This document shows, piece by piece, positions 24,287 to 33,628 of a stretch of DNA of 64,000 bases. The DNA comes from Leadbetterella sp. (GTDB taxonomy: Bacteria; Bacteroidota; Bacteroidia; Cytophagales; Spirosomataceae). The DNA is taken from NCBI GenBank assembly GCA_019638185.1, contig JAHBUH010000014.1, positions 39,134 through 103,133 of the forward strand, read 5' to 3'. Every line of letters begins with the position of its first letter. The stretch's first letter is position 1. Below the pieces are notes generated by a model. That model was not told the origin of the DNA, searched no databases, and was given only the letters and a program-made list of their open reading frames with translations. The position numbers were made by a program, and so were the translations under genes.

Positions 24287-25180
24287 TCAGTTGGTTTTCC
24301 GGTCATATACACGTACATAATCAATCAGCAGCTGTGCAGGCATGTATTCGGGAACAGGCGTTCCGGCATGCCCTTCAATGCTGAAAATGATATCCCGCTC
24401 TTGTTCGTTGAAGTTTTTACGGTATTCTTCCGGGATAAAGGAATCAAACGTTCCTTTGGTATCATGTTTTGTTATGTCATTGGTCCAAAACAGGATGTTG
24501 TCAAAATAGAACAAAATTTTATTGTCATAGCGTTCAATCGTCCAGATATGATAATGATCACTGAGCGGTGTGCTTATGCTGTGATTCAGCCACCCCAGGC
24601 TCTGATCATTGGAGCTGGTGATGCCTGTGGCCCACTGGGGCTTGTTCCCTCTCCACCAATAATGTATCCCGCTGGTAAAACGCTCATTGACGTTGCCTTT
24701 ATTCAGATACGTCTCCATGATGTCTATTTCCAGGTTAGGGCTGCCCTCTGTGGTGGGGGCATCGGCTATCCATAGCGCCGAGGTAACATGCGCTCTGTAA
24801 TCGGGCAGTTTGGCCCGGATCTCCACGCGGGTGTTTGCGCCTACCTTAAATTTAGAGCGGGCGGCTCCGGCTGAATACTTCTTCCCTTCAAAATCTTCCT
24901 TCCGGGCTTCTATGACCAGGTTACCGTTAGTGACGTAGGTGTTGGCGGCATTAAATGCAAAGTCGGAAGACGTTTTATACCACAGGTCGGTTCCCCACCG
25001 GGAAGAATCCCAGCTGTTGAAATCATCGCTTTTACTCTGATTTAATACCCATGCTGAGGATGAAGGAGTCGGAATCTCCTCCTCCGGGTCTCTATCCAAA
25101 TTAGCACAGCTTATGAAGCACAGGATCAATAATGCATAGCCCGATACGGGACTTAACTTCTGAAACAGGTAATTTATCAT
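24287..25180 (-). CDS. Glycoside hydrolase family 16 endo-enzyme, lipoprotein
   Basis: 297 residues with a lipoprotein signal (LILCFISCANLD), so likely cell-surface. The GH16 active-site strand is EIDIMET (ExDxxE: nucleophile, assisting Asp and acid/base Glu), near residue 150. Other family blocks are SSRWGTDLWYKTSSDF, ARSKFKVGANTRVEIRAKLP and HIWTIERYDNKILFYFDN. GH16 enzymes with this motif include laminarinases, agarases, porphyranases and endo-beta-1,4-galactosidases. Given GH110 and GH2 beside it and no beta-glucosidase, an endo-galactanase activity is the best guess. It lies 10 bases downstream of the GH110 gene and 18 before the GH2 gene. Confidence 0.9.
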   Translation of the reverse strand: MINYLFQKLSPVSGYALLILCFISCANLDRDPEEEIPTPSSSAWVLNQSKSDDFNSWDSSRWGTDLWYKTSSDFAFNAANTYVTNGNLVIEARKEDFEGKKYSAGAARSKFKVGANTRVEIRAKLPDYRAHVTSALWIADAPTTEGSPNLEIDIMETYLNKGNVNERFTSGIHYWWRGNKPQWATGITSSNDQSLGWLNHSISTPLSDHYHIWTIERYDNKILFYFDNILFWTNDITKHDTKGTFDSFIPEEYRKNFNEQERDIIFSIEGHAGTPVPEYMPAQLLIDYVRVYDRKTN

Positions 25181-25190
25181 ATTTTAAACT

Positions 25191-27029
25191 TTATTGCTGA
25201 TAAAAGAAAGTATTGGGCTTTTCGATCACTGTACGTTTAAATCCTTTCTGCTTTTCCAGCTTAACGGTTTCGCAATGGAGAGCGCTGACTTCTTTTATCC
25301 CCTCTCCTTCGTAGCTATTACCATAAACAGCCACATTTTTACCATACTGGACGTCGATATATGGGAGACCGGGATAAATGGGTGCATAGTCTTTCGACTG
25401 CATAAAGCGGTTATTGCGGATGACCAGGCTATCCACACTCAGGGCATAGATCACCTGGGCGTCAAACGTCCTGACGAGGTTATTCTCAAACACGATCTTT
25501 CCGTGATAAAAATTTTCTTCCCGCCTGTCTTTCGGGATTTCCGGTGATATCTGCAATACCGATTGGGGCGCATTGCCCCCCTTTCCCATGTTGACGAAGG
25601 TATTATTTCTGATGGTCACATCCGATACCCTGCCGGATTCAAACCACTTATTGGCGTCTCCGGCGATCAGGATACCGGCCATCATGGAATCGAAATAGCT
25701 GTTTTCAATCAGCACGGGTTTGGGAGTAGATATCAAGAGGCTCCGGGCCCTATTATTCCTGACCGTACAGTTTTTCATGACCATAGCAGGCATGTTACTT
25801 ATATTTTCAATGGCCGTATTTTCCAAAGATTCCGGCACGGGCGTCCCGGAGTAAATCAGGCCATAGTTTTCATTTATCCATTCTACCCCTTTTACCACCA
25901 GGCGGTGAAGTGGCTTCAGGCTGCCCTGGTCTATGATTTGGAGGGTATCTCCCTTCCGGGCAAACAGGAATCCTTCCTGCTGAAAGTGGCCGAATGTTAC
26001 TGAAAGGCAGTGGGTATCTACCCGGGTGGCCTTCATGTAGACCCCATGTATATTGGTGGCATCATCCAACATGTTTTCAAACAGGCAATCTTCAAAACGT
26101 ATTGTTCCTCTGCAATTCACAAAGTGAGTGGCATCGGCTGAGGCAGAAATATAGCGCCCAGATCCGCTTCGTAAGCACACGTTGAATTTTTGCATCGAAA
26201 TATCGGCTGAATTCTCCCCGATAAGCGCCATGGCTCCAGCCATAAAGATTTGGATATGTTCCAGGCGGATACGGGCAGAATTATGGATGATGATGGCGGG
26301 ATAAAGCCTATTTTCTCCGTGAAGTCCTTTATCGGTGTAGATGGAGCCTACCGGGGGCACTTCATTCCGGAACCCGGAAAGCCGCACCATCCGGTTTCCC
26401 AGGTCAGTTACCTGCAGCTCACTCTGCCTATTGCTGTGATTATATTTGTTAGTATTGTAATAAGGGGCGCGTGTTTTCTTATCGAATACAATGTTCTCCC
26501 CCAGCGACCTCTCCCAGTTATACCCCCCAAAGAAAAAGCGGGAGCCCCGGATATGATATTTGAACTTGTCGGAGATCCGCAGATCTATGCTCTTCTCTGC
26601 CGGATTATTGGCCATGACTTCTCCCTCAAAAATGAAGGAGAAGTCATAATCGATATGTATGCCTGACAGGGATATATCCTTACAGCCTTCCAGAAAAAAG
26701 GGGACTATCTCGCCATGAAACATAAACTCCGTGCGATTCCCCCTTACAGAAAGGCCTTTCATTCCCGAAAGATCAAAGGCTATGGGCTTGTAACTATTGT
26801 CATTATTGGATATGCGGATATATTTTCCGCTTGCCTTTTCGGGATAAAAATGATATACCCCCTCCTCAAATTGCAGAATGACATTTCCTGCCCTGTTTTC
26901 ATCCAAAACCCTCCGGATGTGGTCAGTATAGTCTTTTCCCTCCTCGAAAGGTATTTTAACAACAGGCTTTTGCCCAAACGCCATTCCCACGGTGAGCAAT
27001 ACCAGCAGGCTGATTAAGATTTGCTTCAT
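25191..27029 (-). CDS. Right-handed beta-helix glycosidase, GH110-like alpha-1,3-galactosidase
   Basis: 612 residues with a signal peptide (MKQILISLLVLLTVGMAFG). The length and blocks match GH110: VILQFEEGVYHFYPEKAS, then the helix repeats (ISLSGIHIDYDFSFIFEG), then CLFENMLDDATNIHGVYMKA near residue 320, which I recognise from alpha-1,3-galactosidases A and B of Bacteroides. Parallel-beta-helix signs continue (VLIENSYFDSMMAGILIAGD, VTIRNNTFVNMGKG). GH110 inverting enzymes remove terminal alpha-1,3-linked galactose. It lies 6 bases after the SusD stop. The family call is from memory of conserved blocks, not a search. Confidence 0.8.
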   Translation of the reverse strand: MKQILISLLVLLTVGMAFGQKPVVKIPFEEGKDYTDHIRRVLDENRAGNVILQFEEGVYHFYPEKASGKYIRISNNDNSYKPIAFDLSGMKGLSVRGNRTEFMFHGEIVPFFLEGCKDISLSGIHIDYDFSFIFEGEVMANNPAEKSIDLRISDKFKYHIRGSRFFFGGYNWERSLGENIVFDKKTRAPYYNTNKYNHSNRQSELQVTDLGNRMVRLSGFRNEVPPVGSIYTDKGLHGENRLYPAIIIHNSARIRLEHIQIFMAGAMALIGENSADISMQKFNVCLRSGSGRYISASADATHFVNCRGTIRFEDCLFENMLDDATNIHGVYMKATRVDTHCLSVTFGHFQQEGFLFARKGDTLQIIDQGSLKPLHRLVVKGVEWINENYGLIYSGTPVPESLENTAIENISNMPAMVMKNCTVRNNRARSLLISTPKPVLIENSYFDSMMAGILIAGDANKWFESGRVSDVTIRNNTFVNMGKGGNAPQSVLQISPEIPKDRREENFYHGKIVFENNLVRTFDAQVIYALSVDSLVIRNNRFMQSKDYAPIYPGLPYIDVQYGKNVAVYGNSYEGEGIKEVSALHCETVKLEKQKGFKRTVIEKPNTFFYQQ

Positions 27030-27035
27030 AAAACG

Positions 27036-28811
27036 TTAGTCTAGCCAGCCCTCGTTTTGAACAATATTTCGGTTCATTTCTTTTTCTGTTCTGGGGATGG
27101 GCCACTTGTAATAATAATCGCCGGGCCATACATTGGGCGAGCTGTCGAGCTCTCCCCAAACCTGTTTCCCCCCGCTGTCCGACTTGAACTTCGTCAGATG
27201 CCAGGTTCCCCAGCGATACTCGTCAAAGAAGTTAACCCCTTCCAGGTTAAATTCCCAGCGGCGTTCGTTACGGATACGCTCGCGCAGGTTACTCTGCCCG
27301 GATACAAAAGTGGGTTTTGAGCCGTCTGCGTTTTGCAGAAGGGCACAGCCTGCCCTGCTTCTGACCTGGTTGACCAGGGCAATGGCTTCGGGGTCATAAC
27401 GCTGCTCATTGATCGCTTCAGCCAGCAACAATACCACATCGGCATAACGAATCAGCGGAATATCGATGGGCACATAGTCTCTGTCTACAATTTCCCGAAC
27501 GCCTTCCGCCACAAATTTGCGGTACAGGTAATAGAATTTGGTGTTGGTATCCGTAATATAATCCAGGGTGGGAGCAGCGAAATTCCGGTAGGGCCAGCGC
27601 AAGGTGTACAGGCTTTCCGTGACATTGTCGCGGGTGCCCAGGTAGGTAGAATAGGGCGTAACAATGGTAGCCCTCAAACGCGGATCGCGCTGATCATACG
27701 CCTTCTTTATACGCTCTTCATTGCCGGTATTCAGGTAATACTGCATAGCCGCTCCCTCTGCTGTAAACCTGTCTTTTTCGGCCTGGGTGAGGTTATCCCG
27801 CAGGAAAAACACTTTCCGCTGGCGGGGAGTCATGGCATTATACCCCGGTAAAAAATTATCCCAGTTAAAGGGGGTTCCGTCGAGGCACTCATATGAATCC
27901 ACGAAATCGGGGGAAGGTAAGTAATGGTTCCAGCCGGCACCTCCCGCCACTCCGGCAGAAACCCGCGAGCCTACATAACGCTGGGTATCTATCCCCAGAC
28001 CGGATATGGAAACATTCTGGGCGGAAAAAATCATTTCATCCGATTGCTCATTCACCTCCTTAAACAGCATCTTGTAATCGGTCACCTTCAGAAGGCTGTG
28101 CCCCAGCGCGCCCACCTTTTTTAAATCAGCCTCTGCCTTCGCAAAATCTTTGGTCCACATATAGGCTTTCCCCCGCAGGGCATAAGCAGCAGCCTTGGTG
28201 GCTCTTCCGAAATTAGCATCGCCTTTCCGGTATTTGTCGGGTAAATGGGTATTCTCAATACAGGCGGTCAAATCTTCAATAATGACTTCCCATACCCGCT
28301 GTTCGGTTTCACGGGCGCGGGTGGCCTCTGCTATTTCCACCGGCTCCAGGTACACCGGGACCCCCTTAAAGACTTCATTCAGGCAATAGTAGGCATAGGC
28401 CCTGAGAAATTTACTTTCTCCCACCAGCCGGTTTCTCTTTTCAGCAGACATGGGCGCCTTATCTAGGTTGGCAAGGGCATCATTGGCCCGGTGTATCATA
28501 TCGTAACCGGCCCGCCAGCGCTCCAGGAATATGTTATCATTGGATTTGATGGTTCCCCAGGTCAGAGATTCGGGGTCTCTTTTCTGGCTATTCACCCCGT
28601 AATGATCGAACCACCAGATACGGCTTCCGAAGGGAGTCCGGTTTAACCCCGCATAGATTCCGGTTATCCCCTGATCGGCCAGGCTCTCGCTGCTCCACAT
28701 ATTAGCAGAGCTGATCTTATTATAGGGAGAAGTATCCAATAAATCCGACTGGCAGCCTCCCACAAAGAGCGCACCCAGCGTTAACAGGCTTGTATATAGT
28801 TTGAGTCTCAT
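27036..28811 (-). CDS. SusD/RagB-family nutrient-binding outer-membrane lipoprotein
   Basis: 591 residues from ATG at 28811 (MRLKLYTSLLTLGALFVGGC, lipid-acceptor Cys in VGGC). A longer frame from 28853 would overlap susC and lacks a proper signal. The SusD pattern is present: LRAYAYYCLNEVFKGVPVYL (helical TPR core), KAAAYALRGKAYMWTKDFAK, PLIRYADVVLLLAEAINE and the C-terminal LRERIRNERRWEFNLEG. SusD caps the SusC channel at the surface and binds glycan. It lies 19 bases after susC and 6 before the GH110 gene, inside the operon. Confidence 0.93.
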   Translation of the reverse strand: MRLKLYTSLLTLGALFVGGCQSDLLDTSPYNKISSANMWSSESLADQGITGIYAGLNRTPFGSRIWWFDHYGVNSQKRDPESLTWGTIKSNDNIFLERWRAGYDMIHRANDALANLDKAPMSAEKRNRLVGESKFLRAYAYYCLNEVFKGVPVYLEPVEIAEATRARETEQRVWEVIIEDLTACIENTHLPDKYRKGDANFGRATKAAAYALRGKAYMWTKDFAKAEADLKKVGALGHSLLKVTDYKMLFKEVNEQSDEMIFSAQNVSISGLGIDTQRYVGSRVSAGVAGGAGWNHYLPSPDFVDSYECLDGTPFNWDNFLPGYNAMTPRQRKVFFLRDNLTQAEKDRFTAEGAAMQYYLNTGNEERIKKAYDQRDPRLRATIVTPYSTYLGTRDNVTESLYTLRWPYRNFAAPTLDYITDTNTKFYYLYRKFVAEGVREIVDRDYVPIDIPLIRYADVVLLLAEAINEQRYDPEAIALVNQVRSRAGCALLQNADGSKPTFVSGQSNLRERIRNERRWEFNLEGVNFFDEYRWGTWHLTKFKSDSGGKQVWGELDSSPNVWPGDYYYKWPIPRTEKEMNRNIVQNEGWLD

Positions 28812-28830
28812 GTTTGATCGTATTTTGAGT

Positions 28831-31800
28831 TTAAAAAGAAATATTGGTTCCAAAGCTGAATTGCCTTACCGACACATAACCGGGAATGCCTCCGCCCTGT
28901 TCCGGGTCAAGACCCGGATACCCAGTCAGGGTCATCAGGTTTTCACCCGAGAAGTAGACTCTGACGGATGAAACGGGCAGGGCCTTCAGAGCGGATTTCT
29001 GCAGGGTGTACCCAAAGGTCAGGTTCTTTAGCTTCAGGTAGTCGCCCTTATAAAGATAGAAAGTACTGGGCACCGCATTCTGCCCGTTTTCACCGTTATT
29101 GTAATTTCTCAATCGCGGATATTGGGCATTCAGGTTATTGGGCGTAGTAATGTCGGAAGCTTCGGTATCGTTGTAAAAATAATGGTTGTCAGCGATCATC
29201 TTGGATATAGCAGAACCATAACGGGTGCTGGAACGGTTATAACCATACCAGGGTTCATTCATGTACAGGTCAAAACCTGCGGCTCCTGCCCACAGCATGG
29301 AGAAATCAAACCCTTTCCAGGAGGCGGCCAAATCCAGTCCGAAATTAAACTTAGGTGTACTGTTGGTTCCCGTAAATTCATAATCATCGGTTCCGCCATA
29401 AACCCCGTCTCCGTTAAGGTCGGCGTAGATCAGGTCACCATACCATATTGTACTCCTGGTCACCGTGCGGAAGGGCTCCAGCCGGTAACCCGCTGCCACC
29501 ATAGCCTGGGCCCATTTCAGGTCATCTTGTGTACGGATCATGCCGTCGGCGGGTCCGCCCTGCGGATTTACGGAGCCATTGCCCAAAAAATGAGTTCCCT
29601 GCCCCTGGTGCAGCTGCAGCAGGTAGTGTTCATTAATGGGATGCCCCTCCAGTATCCTGTTGATGGATCCGCTGGAAACATCGCCCAGATTGGTCTGATA
29701 GGTACGGCCGCCGCCGGGGTTATCTATCCATTGCTGCAGCAGTTCCCCTTTAAATCTGCTAACCGTATTTTTATTATACCCGAATGTACCCCTCACCGAA
29801 TAATTAAAGTCACGTAGCCTGTCGTTCCAGCGGAGGCTGAGATCCACCCCCCTGTTCGTTACTTCCGCCACATTCTGTACCGGTGCAGCGGTGGTACCCA
29901 TGATGGGGTAAATAGGCAGCGTGTACAGGATACCGTCAGTGAACTTATGGTAGGCATCCAGTTCGGTAGAAAGCCGGCCTTTCATAAAGGAAGCGTCCAG
30001 ACCCAGGTTTGTCACTGCCGTTTTTTCCCAATGCAGAAACCGGTTACCAAACTCTCTCTGCGCCAGGCCCAGTTGTTGCGCCCCGTTGAATGAATAATTC
30101 ACCGAACCATAAGAAGAAGCATATACGTAATCGCTTACACTGTTATTCCCCAGCTGACCCCAGGAAGCCCTCAGCTTCATATTTTGTACATTCCAGTTCA
30201 GGTTTTGGAAAAAATCTTCCTCGGAAAACCGCCACCCGACTGAGAAAGACGGAAATACTCCCCAGCGGTTATCGGCGTGAAAACGAGACGAGCCGTCATA
30301 ACGGAGGTTGGCTTCAAACAGGTAGATCGATTTAAAATCATAGTTTACTCGCCCGAATACAGACCGTAAAGCATTATCCACGATGTTTCCGGCCAGCTTA
30401 TTCTCAATATCAGAAGCGGTATCAAAGACATAGACCGATTCATCCAGCAGGCCTCTTTTAGAGCCTGACCGGGAATACCGGTCGTAGTGCCTTTCACTGT
30501 ATCCGGCCAAAGCCGAAAACCCGTGTTCGCCCCAGGAGGTATTATATTTCAGCAGGTTCTCCAAATCCCAGGTTTCATTTCCGGCATTGAAAAACTGGGT
30601 CACCTGCCTGTCTAGCGAGGTCTTCGTTTTCATTACCTCTCCGGTACTGAAACGAATCATCTCATTCGCCCTTGTACGCTGCGCGTTCTCTTCCCAAAGC
30701 CGCATATAGGAGAAGTTGAAATCCCAGGATAAGCCTTTCAGGATATCTACTTTAGAAAATAACAGCGTATTGAGCCCCGTGGTTTTATTGCTTCCGGTAA
30801 CGCCGTTTAGAGCGGTGTAAATATTCCCGGCGGTGGCGCTTTCTTCGGGTGCTTCCGGATATCCGTATTGGCCGTTGTAAATGGGATAAATACCCGGAGT
30901 AGTAGACATCAGCGACAGGTTGGCGTCTGAGAAGTTACCCGGCTGCTGGGTTTGCCTTGAACCGTAGGTTCTTGTACCCACCGTCAGCCAGTTGTTCACT
31001 TTAGTACTCAGGTTCAGCCGAATCGTAAACCGGTCCACCCCGGTGTAATCCACCAGGCCGGGGTTATCAAGGTAACCTGCCGACATAAAGTACCTCGTTT
31101 TCCCGCTACCGCCGTTGATGGAAAAATCGTGTGCAGTAATGAGTTTGTGTTGAAACATCTCGCGGGCCCAGTCGGTATTGGGATAGGCTATATAGTTTGG
31201 AACACCATTAGCATTCAGTCCGTTGGGGTCATTTTTGGCCGCCCGCCATGCTTCAATGGTCTGACCAGAGAAGAGCGGACTGCTGCCCCCGTTACGCATA
31301 CTTTCATTCATGAGGTTCATGTACCGGCCGTAATCCGAGACCATGTCGATGATATTGGTGGGCCTGGCCATGGAAGCCCGCCCCGTATAGGTAACTGTTA
31401 CTTTATCGGCAGCTCCTGATTTTGTGGTGATGAGAATAACACCGTTAGCGCCGCGGGCGCCGTAAATGGAGGCAGATGCCGCATCTTTCAGTACGGATAT
31501 CGATTCAATATCCTGGGGATTCACGGCGTCCATAGAGGCCTGAATTCCGTCAACAATCACCAGTGGAGAGGCATCATTCAGAGTTCCTGCTCCGCGGATA
31601 AGAATAGATCCGCCGTCACTTCCCGGCCGGCCGGACTGCTGCCGTACCGCTACCCCCGAAAATAAGCCGGCCAGCGCAGAGGAAACATTGGTCAGCGGGC
31701 GGGAGATGGCCTGATCCGAAAAATTAATGGTGGCCACCGAACCCGTCATATTTATTTTTTTCTGGATACCGTACCCCACTACCACCACCTCTTCCAGCAG

Positions 31801-32139
31801 CTTGTTATCCTCCGATAAAATCACATCAATGGTGCTGCGTGAGCCCGCCGTTTCTTCTTTGGAAATGTACCCGGTGTACGAAAACACCAGGATATCGCTG
31901 TCTTGGGTCACCGCGATGGTATAGAACCCTTTACTATCGGTCAGGGTGCCCGTAGAAGTACCCTTAACACTTACCGCTACTCCCACCAGAGGCCCAGACG
32001 CATCCTTAAGGGTGCCTGATATTTTCCGGGAGCTATCCTGGGCATTGACAGTACTGACCCATAAGGTCAACATAAAAGCCAGGATCCCCCACCTGCCTGA
32101 CAGGCTTTGTCCGTTCCTAAAAATCTGCTTGTTCTTCAT
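28831..32139 (-). CDS. SusC/RagA-family TonB-dependent transporter
   Basis: 1102 residues with a signal peptide (GILAFMLTLWVSTVNAQ). The layout is a carboxypeptidase-regulatory-like domain (KISGTLKDASGPLVGVAVSV), TonB box region (EEVVVVGYGIQKK), plug (GVAVRQQSGRPGSDGGSILI, PLVIVDGIQ, ISVLKDAASASIYGARGANG) and a 22-strand barrel ending QFSFGTNISF. No anti-sigma (STN) domain precedes it, which fits regulation by the divergent HTCS instead of an ECF sigma/anti-sigma pair. It imports the oligosaccharides released at the surface. SGNH, susC, susD, GH110, GH16 and GH2 run in one direction with gaps of at most 42 bases. Confidence 0.95.
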   Translation of the reverse strand: MKNKQIFRNGQSLSGRWGILAFMLTLWVSTVNAQDSSRKISGTLKDASGPLVGVAVSVKGTSTGTLTDSKGFYTIAVTQDSDILVFSYTGYISKEETAGSRSTIDVILSEDNKLLEEVVVVGYGIQKKINMTGSVATINFSDQAISRPLTNVSSALAGLFSGVAVRQQSGRPGSDGGSILIRGAGTLNDASPLVIVDGIQASMDAVNPQDIESISVLKDAASASIYGARGANGVILITTKSGAADKVTVTYTGRASMARPTNIIDMVSDYGRYMNLMNESMRNGGSSPLFSGQTIEAWRAAKNDPNGLNANGVPNYIAYPNTDWAREMFQHKLITAHDFSINGGSGKTRYFMSAGYLDNPGLVDYTGVDRFTIRLNLSTKVNNWLTVGTRTYGSRQTQQPGNFSDANLSLMSTTPGIYPIYNGQYGYPEAPEESATAGNIYTALNGVTGSNKTTGLNTLLFSKVDILKGLSWDFNFSYMRLWEENAQRTRANEMIRFSTGEVMKTKTSLDRQVTQFFNAGNETWDLENLLKYNTSWGEHGFSALAGYSERHYDRYSRSGSKRGLLDESVYVFDTASDIENKLAGNIVDNALRSVFGRVNYDFKSIYLFEANLRYDGSSRFHADNRWGVFPSFSVGWRFSEEDFFQNLNWNVQNMKLRASWGQLGNNSVSDYVYASSYGSVNYSFNGAQQLGLAQREFGNRFLHWEKTAVTNLGLDASFMKGRLSTELDAYHKFTDGILYTLPIYPIMGTTAAPVQNVAEVTNRGVDLSLRWNDRLRDFNYSVRGTFGYNKNTVSRFKGELLQQWIDNPGGGRTYQTNLGDVSSGSINRILEGHPINEHYLLQLHQGQGTHFLGNGSVNPQGGPADGMIRTQDDLKWAQAMVAAGYRLEPFRTVTRSTIWYGDLIYADLNGDGVYGGTDDYEFTGTNSTPKFNFGLDLAASWKGFDFSMLWAGAAGFDLYMNEPWYGYNRSSTRYGSAISKMIADNHYFYNDTEASDITTPNNLNAQYPRLRNYNNGENGQNAVPSTFYLYKGDYLKLKNLTFGYTLQKSALKALPVSSVRVYFSGENLMTLTGYPGLDPEQGGGIPGYVSVRQFSFGTNISF

Positions 32140-32181
32140 ACTTACTATTCAAGGTTAATTCGTCTAATTATAAATCAAGGG

Positions 32182-33381
32182 TTATTTTCCTTCCAGGAAT
32201 TGCGTAAGGACTTCTGCCCACTTCGCGTAGGCTATAGCTTTCAAATGGGTCCCGTCTGTGGTGTATTCTTCCTTTAAACCTTTTTCATCGCACAGATAAG
32301 GGTTCAGATCAATGTAGTCGATGACATTTTTCCTGCAGTAGAGCGCTATAGCCTCATTGACTTCTTTTATGTCCCGGTTCAGGCCGTCTTTATCGTGCAA
32401 ATAAAGGGTAGATTGCATAACCGGGCGGATTCCGTTACTTTTCAGTGTCTCCAGTATTTTAATCTGGTTAGCATAGATAGTGGAGGTGGATACATGATTA
32501 AATAAGTCATTAATCCCGGCCATGACAAAGCACCATTCGGGCCGGACGGCAATCACACAGGTGTCCAGCAGCCAGATCATTTGCCCGGATAAATGCCCTC
32601 CCTGCCCGGCGTTCCTGACATCCTTCCGGTTCAGCAGTTTATTCCAGTCCCCGCCAGCTGTTATGGAATTGCCCAGCATCACTACCCGGACATCGGAAGG
32701 AGATTGTCCTATAATCATGCTTATACCCTCGTTAAGCAGGTTTTCCCGGGTAGGGCGGGGAAACAGGTTACCTGAATGGAACAAGATCACCTCATCCATA
32801 CAGATTTTTATGTTCGTAGAAAAAATGGAAAGGCCTTTAGTGTTCAATAAATAGGAGTCGGTGCTCAGCGACGAATCCAGCTCTTCGTTAAGAATGAGGT
32901 TATCAGTGGCCTGAAAGCACACCACATTGTACTTCAGGGTCAGTTCTTCCACCTTGCGGTTGAACAGCTTTATTTTTTGATTCAGCAGCGGGTGTCCCGA
33001 AACCGGCAGTGTTTTTATAATCACCGGTCTAATATGGTGCGCTATCATTCTTTCTACCAGGTGCTCATAAGAATTAATAAGGGTAGAAATCGGAATCTGC
33101 AATGCGATATCAGGTAGGCCTGCGTACAGGATACAGTAATCCGGTTGGTACTGAAACAGACGCTCCTGCAGATTCCAGTCGTACTGGCTGATCAGGAATT
33201 TCCTGACACTGGCATTAATCACCTCATACGGATCTAATGCTTCCTGCCAGTTTACATTACACGCGTCGCCATTGACCAGGATCCCTATTTTTACCTGCCT
33301 GGTTTCCTGGTCTCCGTCATTTGCATTTGCATACGATACCGATGTAAAAAGTACCCATAAAAAAAGTAAAATGTTTCTCAT
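32182..33381 (-). CDS. Tandem SGNH/GDSL-hydrolase-fold protein (putative glycan esterase)
   Basis: 399 residues with a signal peptide (MRNILLFLWVLFTSVSYANA). The C-terminal half (about 220-399) is a full SGNH hydrolase: block I MLGNSITAGGDW (Ser nucleophile), block II Gly in AGQGGHLSG, block III AGINDLF (Asn), block V DGTHLKAIAY (Asp and His). The N-terminal half (about 30-200) looks like a second SGNH fold with a block-III-like LYAGLPDIAL and a C-terminal STDSYLLNTKGLSIF, but lacks the Ser block and the His. One domain is thus probably inactive. As first gene of the locus it may remove acetyl groups from the glycan. Confidence 0.8.
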   Translation of the reverse strand: MRNILLFLWVLFTSVSYANANDGDQETRQVKIGILVNGDACNVNWQEALDPYEVINASVRKFLISQYDWNLQERLFQYQPDYCILYAGLPDIALQIPISTLINSYEHLVERMIAHHIRPVIIKTLPVSGHPLLNQKIKLFNRKVEELTLKYNVVCFQATDNLILNEELDSSLSTDSYLLNTKGLSIFSTNIKICMDEVILFHSGNLFPRPTRENLLNEGISMIIGQSPSDVRVVMLGNSITAGGDWNKLLNRKDVRNAGQGGHLSGQMIWLLDTCVIAVRPEWCFVMAGINDLFNHVSTSTIYANQIKILETLKSNGIRPVMQSTLYLHDKDGLNRDIKEVNEAIALYCRKNVIDYIDLNPYLCDEKGLKEEYTTDGTHLKAIAYAKWAEVLTQFLEGK

Positions 33382-33628
33382 ATCCGAATTGAATTTATCC
33401 TAATAATACAGGAAAATATCATATTCTCCGGAGGTAAATGTATTGTGCAGATGAATGAAAGAATAATTGTACAGGTTTAATTAGATATACAATTCATTGC
33501 ATATTTAAAGGTTTAAACATAGAGGAAGATTTATAAACATACAGGCACAAATTATATCCCTGCTCCTGACCATATAGTATACCTTTTGATGTAGTTTTGA
33601 ACAAATAGTAAGCCTTGCTCAAAGACGT
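33382..33628. promoter_or_regulatory. Divergent control region of the polysaccharide locus
   Basis: AT-rich 247-base gap between the SGNH-led operon and the HTCS gene. Toward the HTCS gene, TAGTTTTG (33592-33599) fits the -7 element. Two similar words TATTGTGCAG (33441-33450) and AATTGTACAG (33465-33474) lie 24 bases apart, and a related word in the opposite sense (ATACAATTC) follows near 33486. They are candidate sites for the AraC-type DNA-binding domain of the HTCS. Confidence 0.45.
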
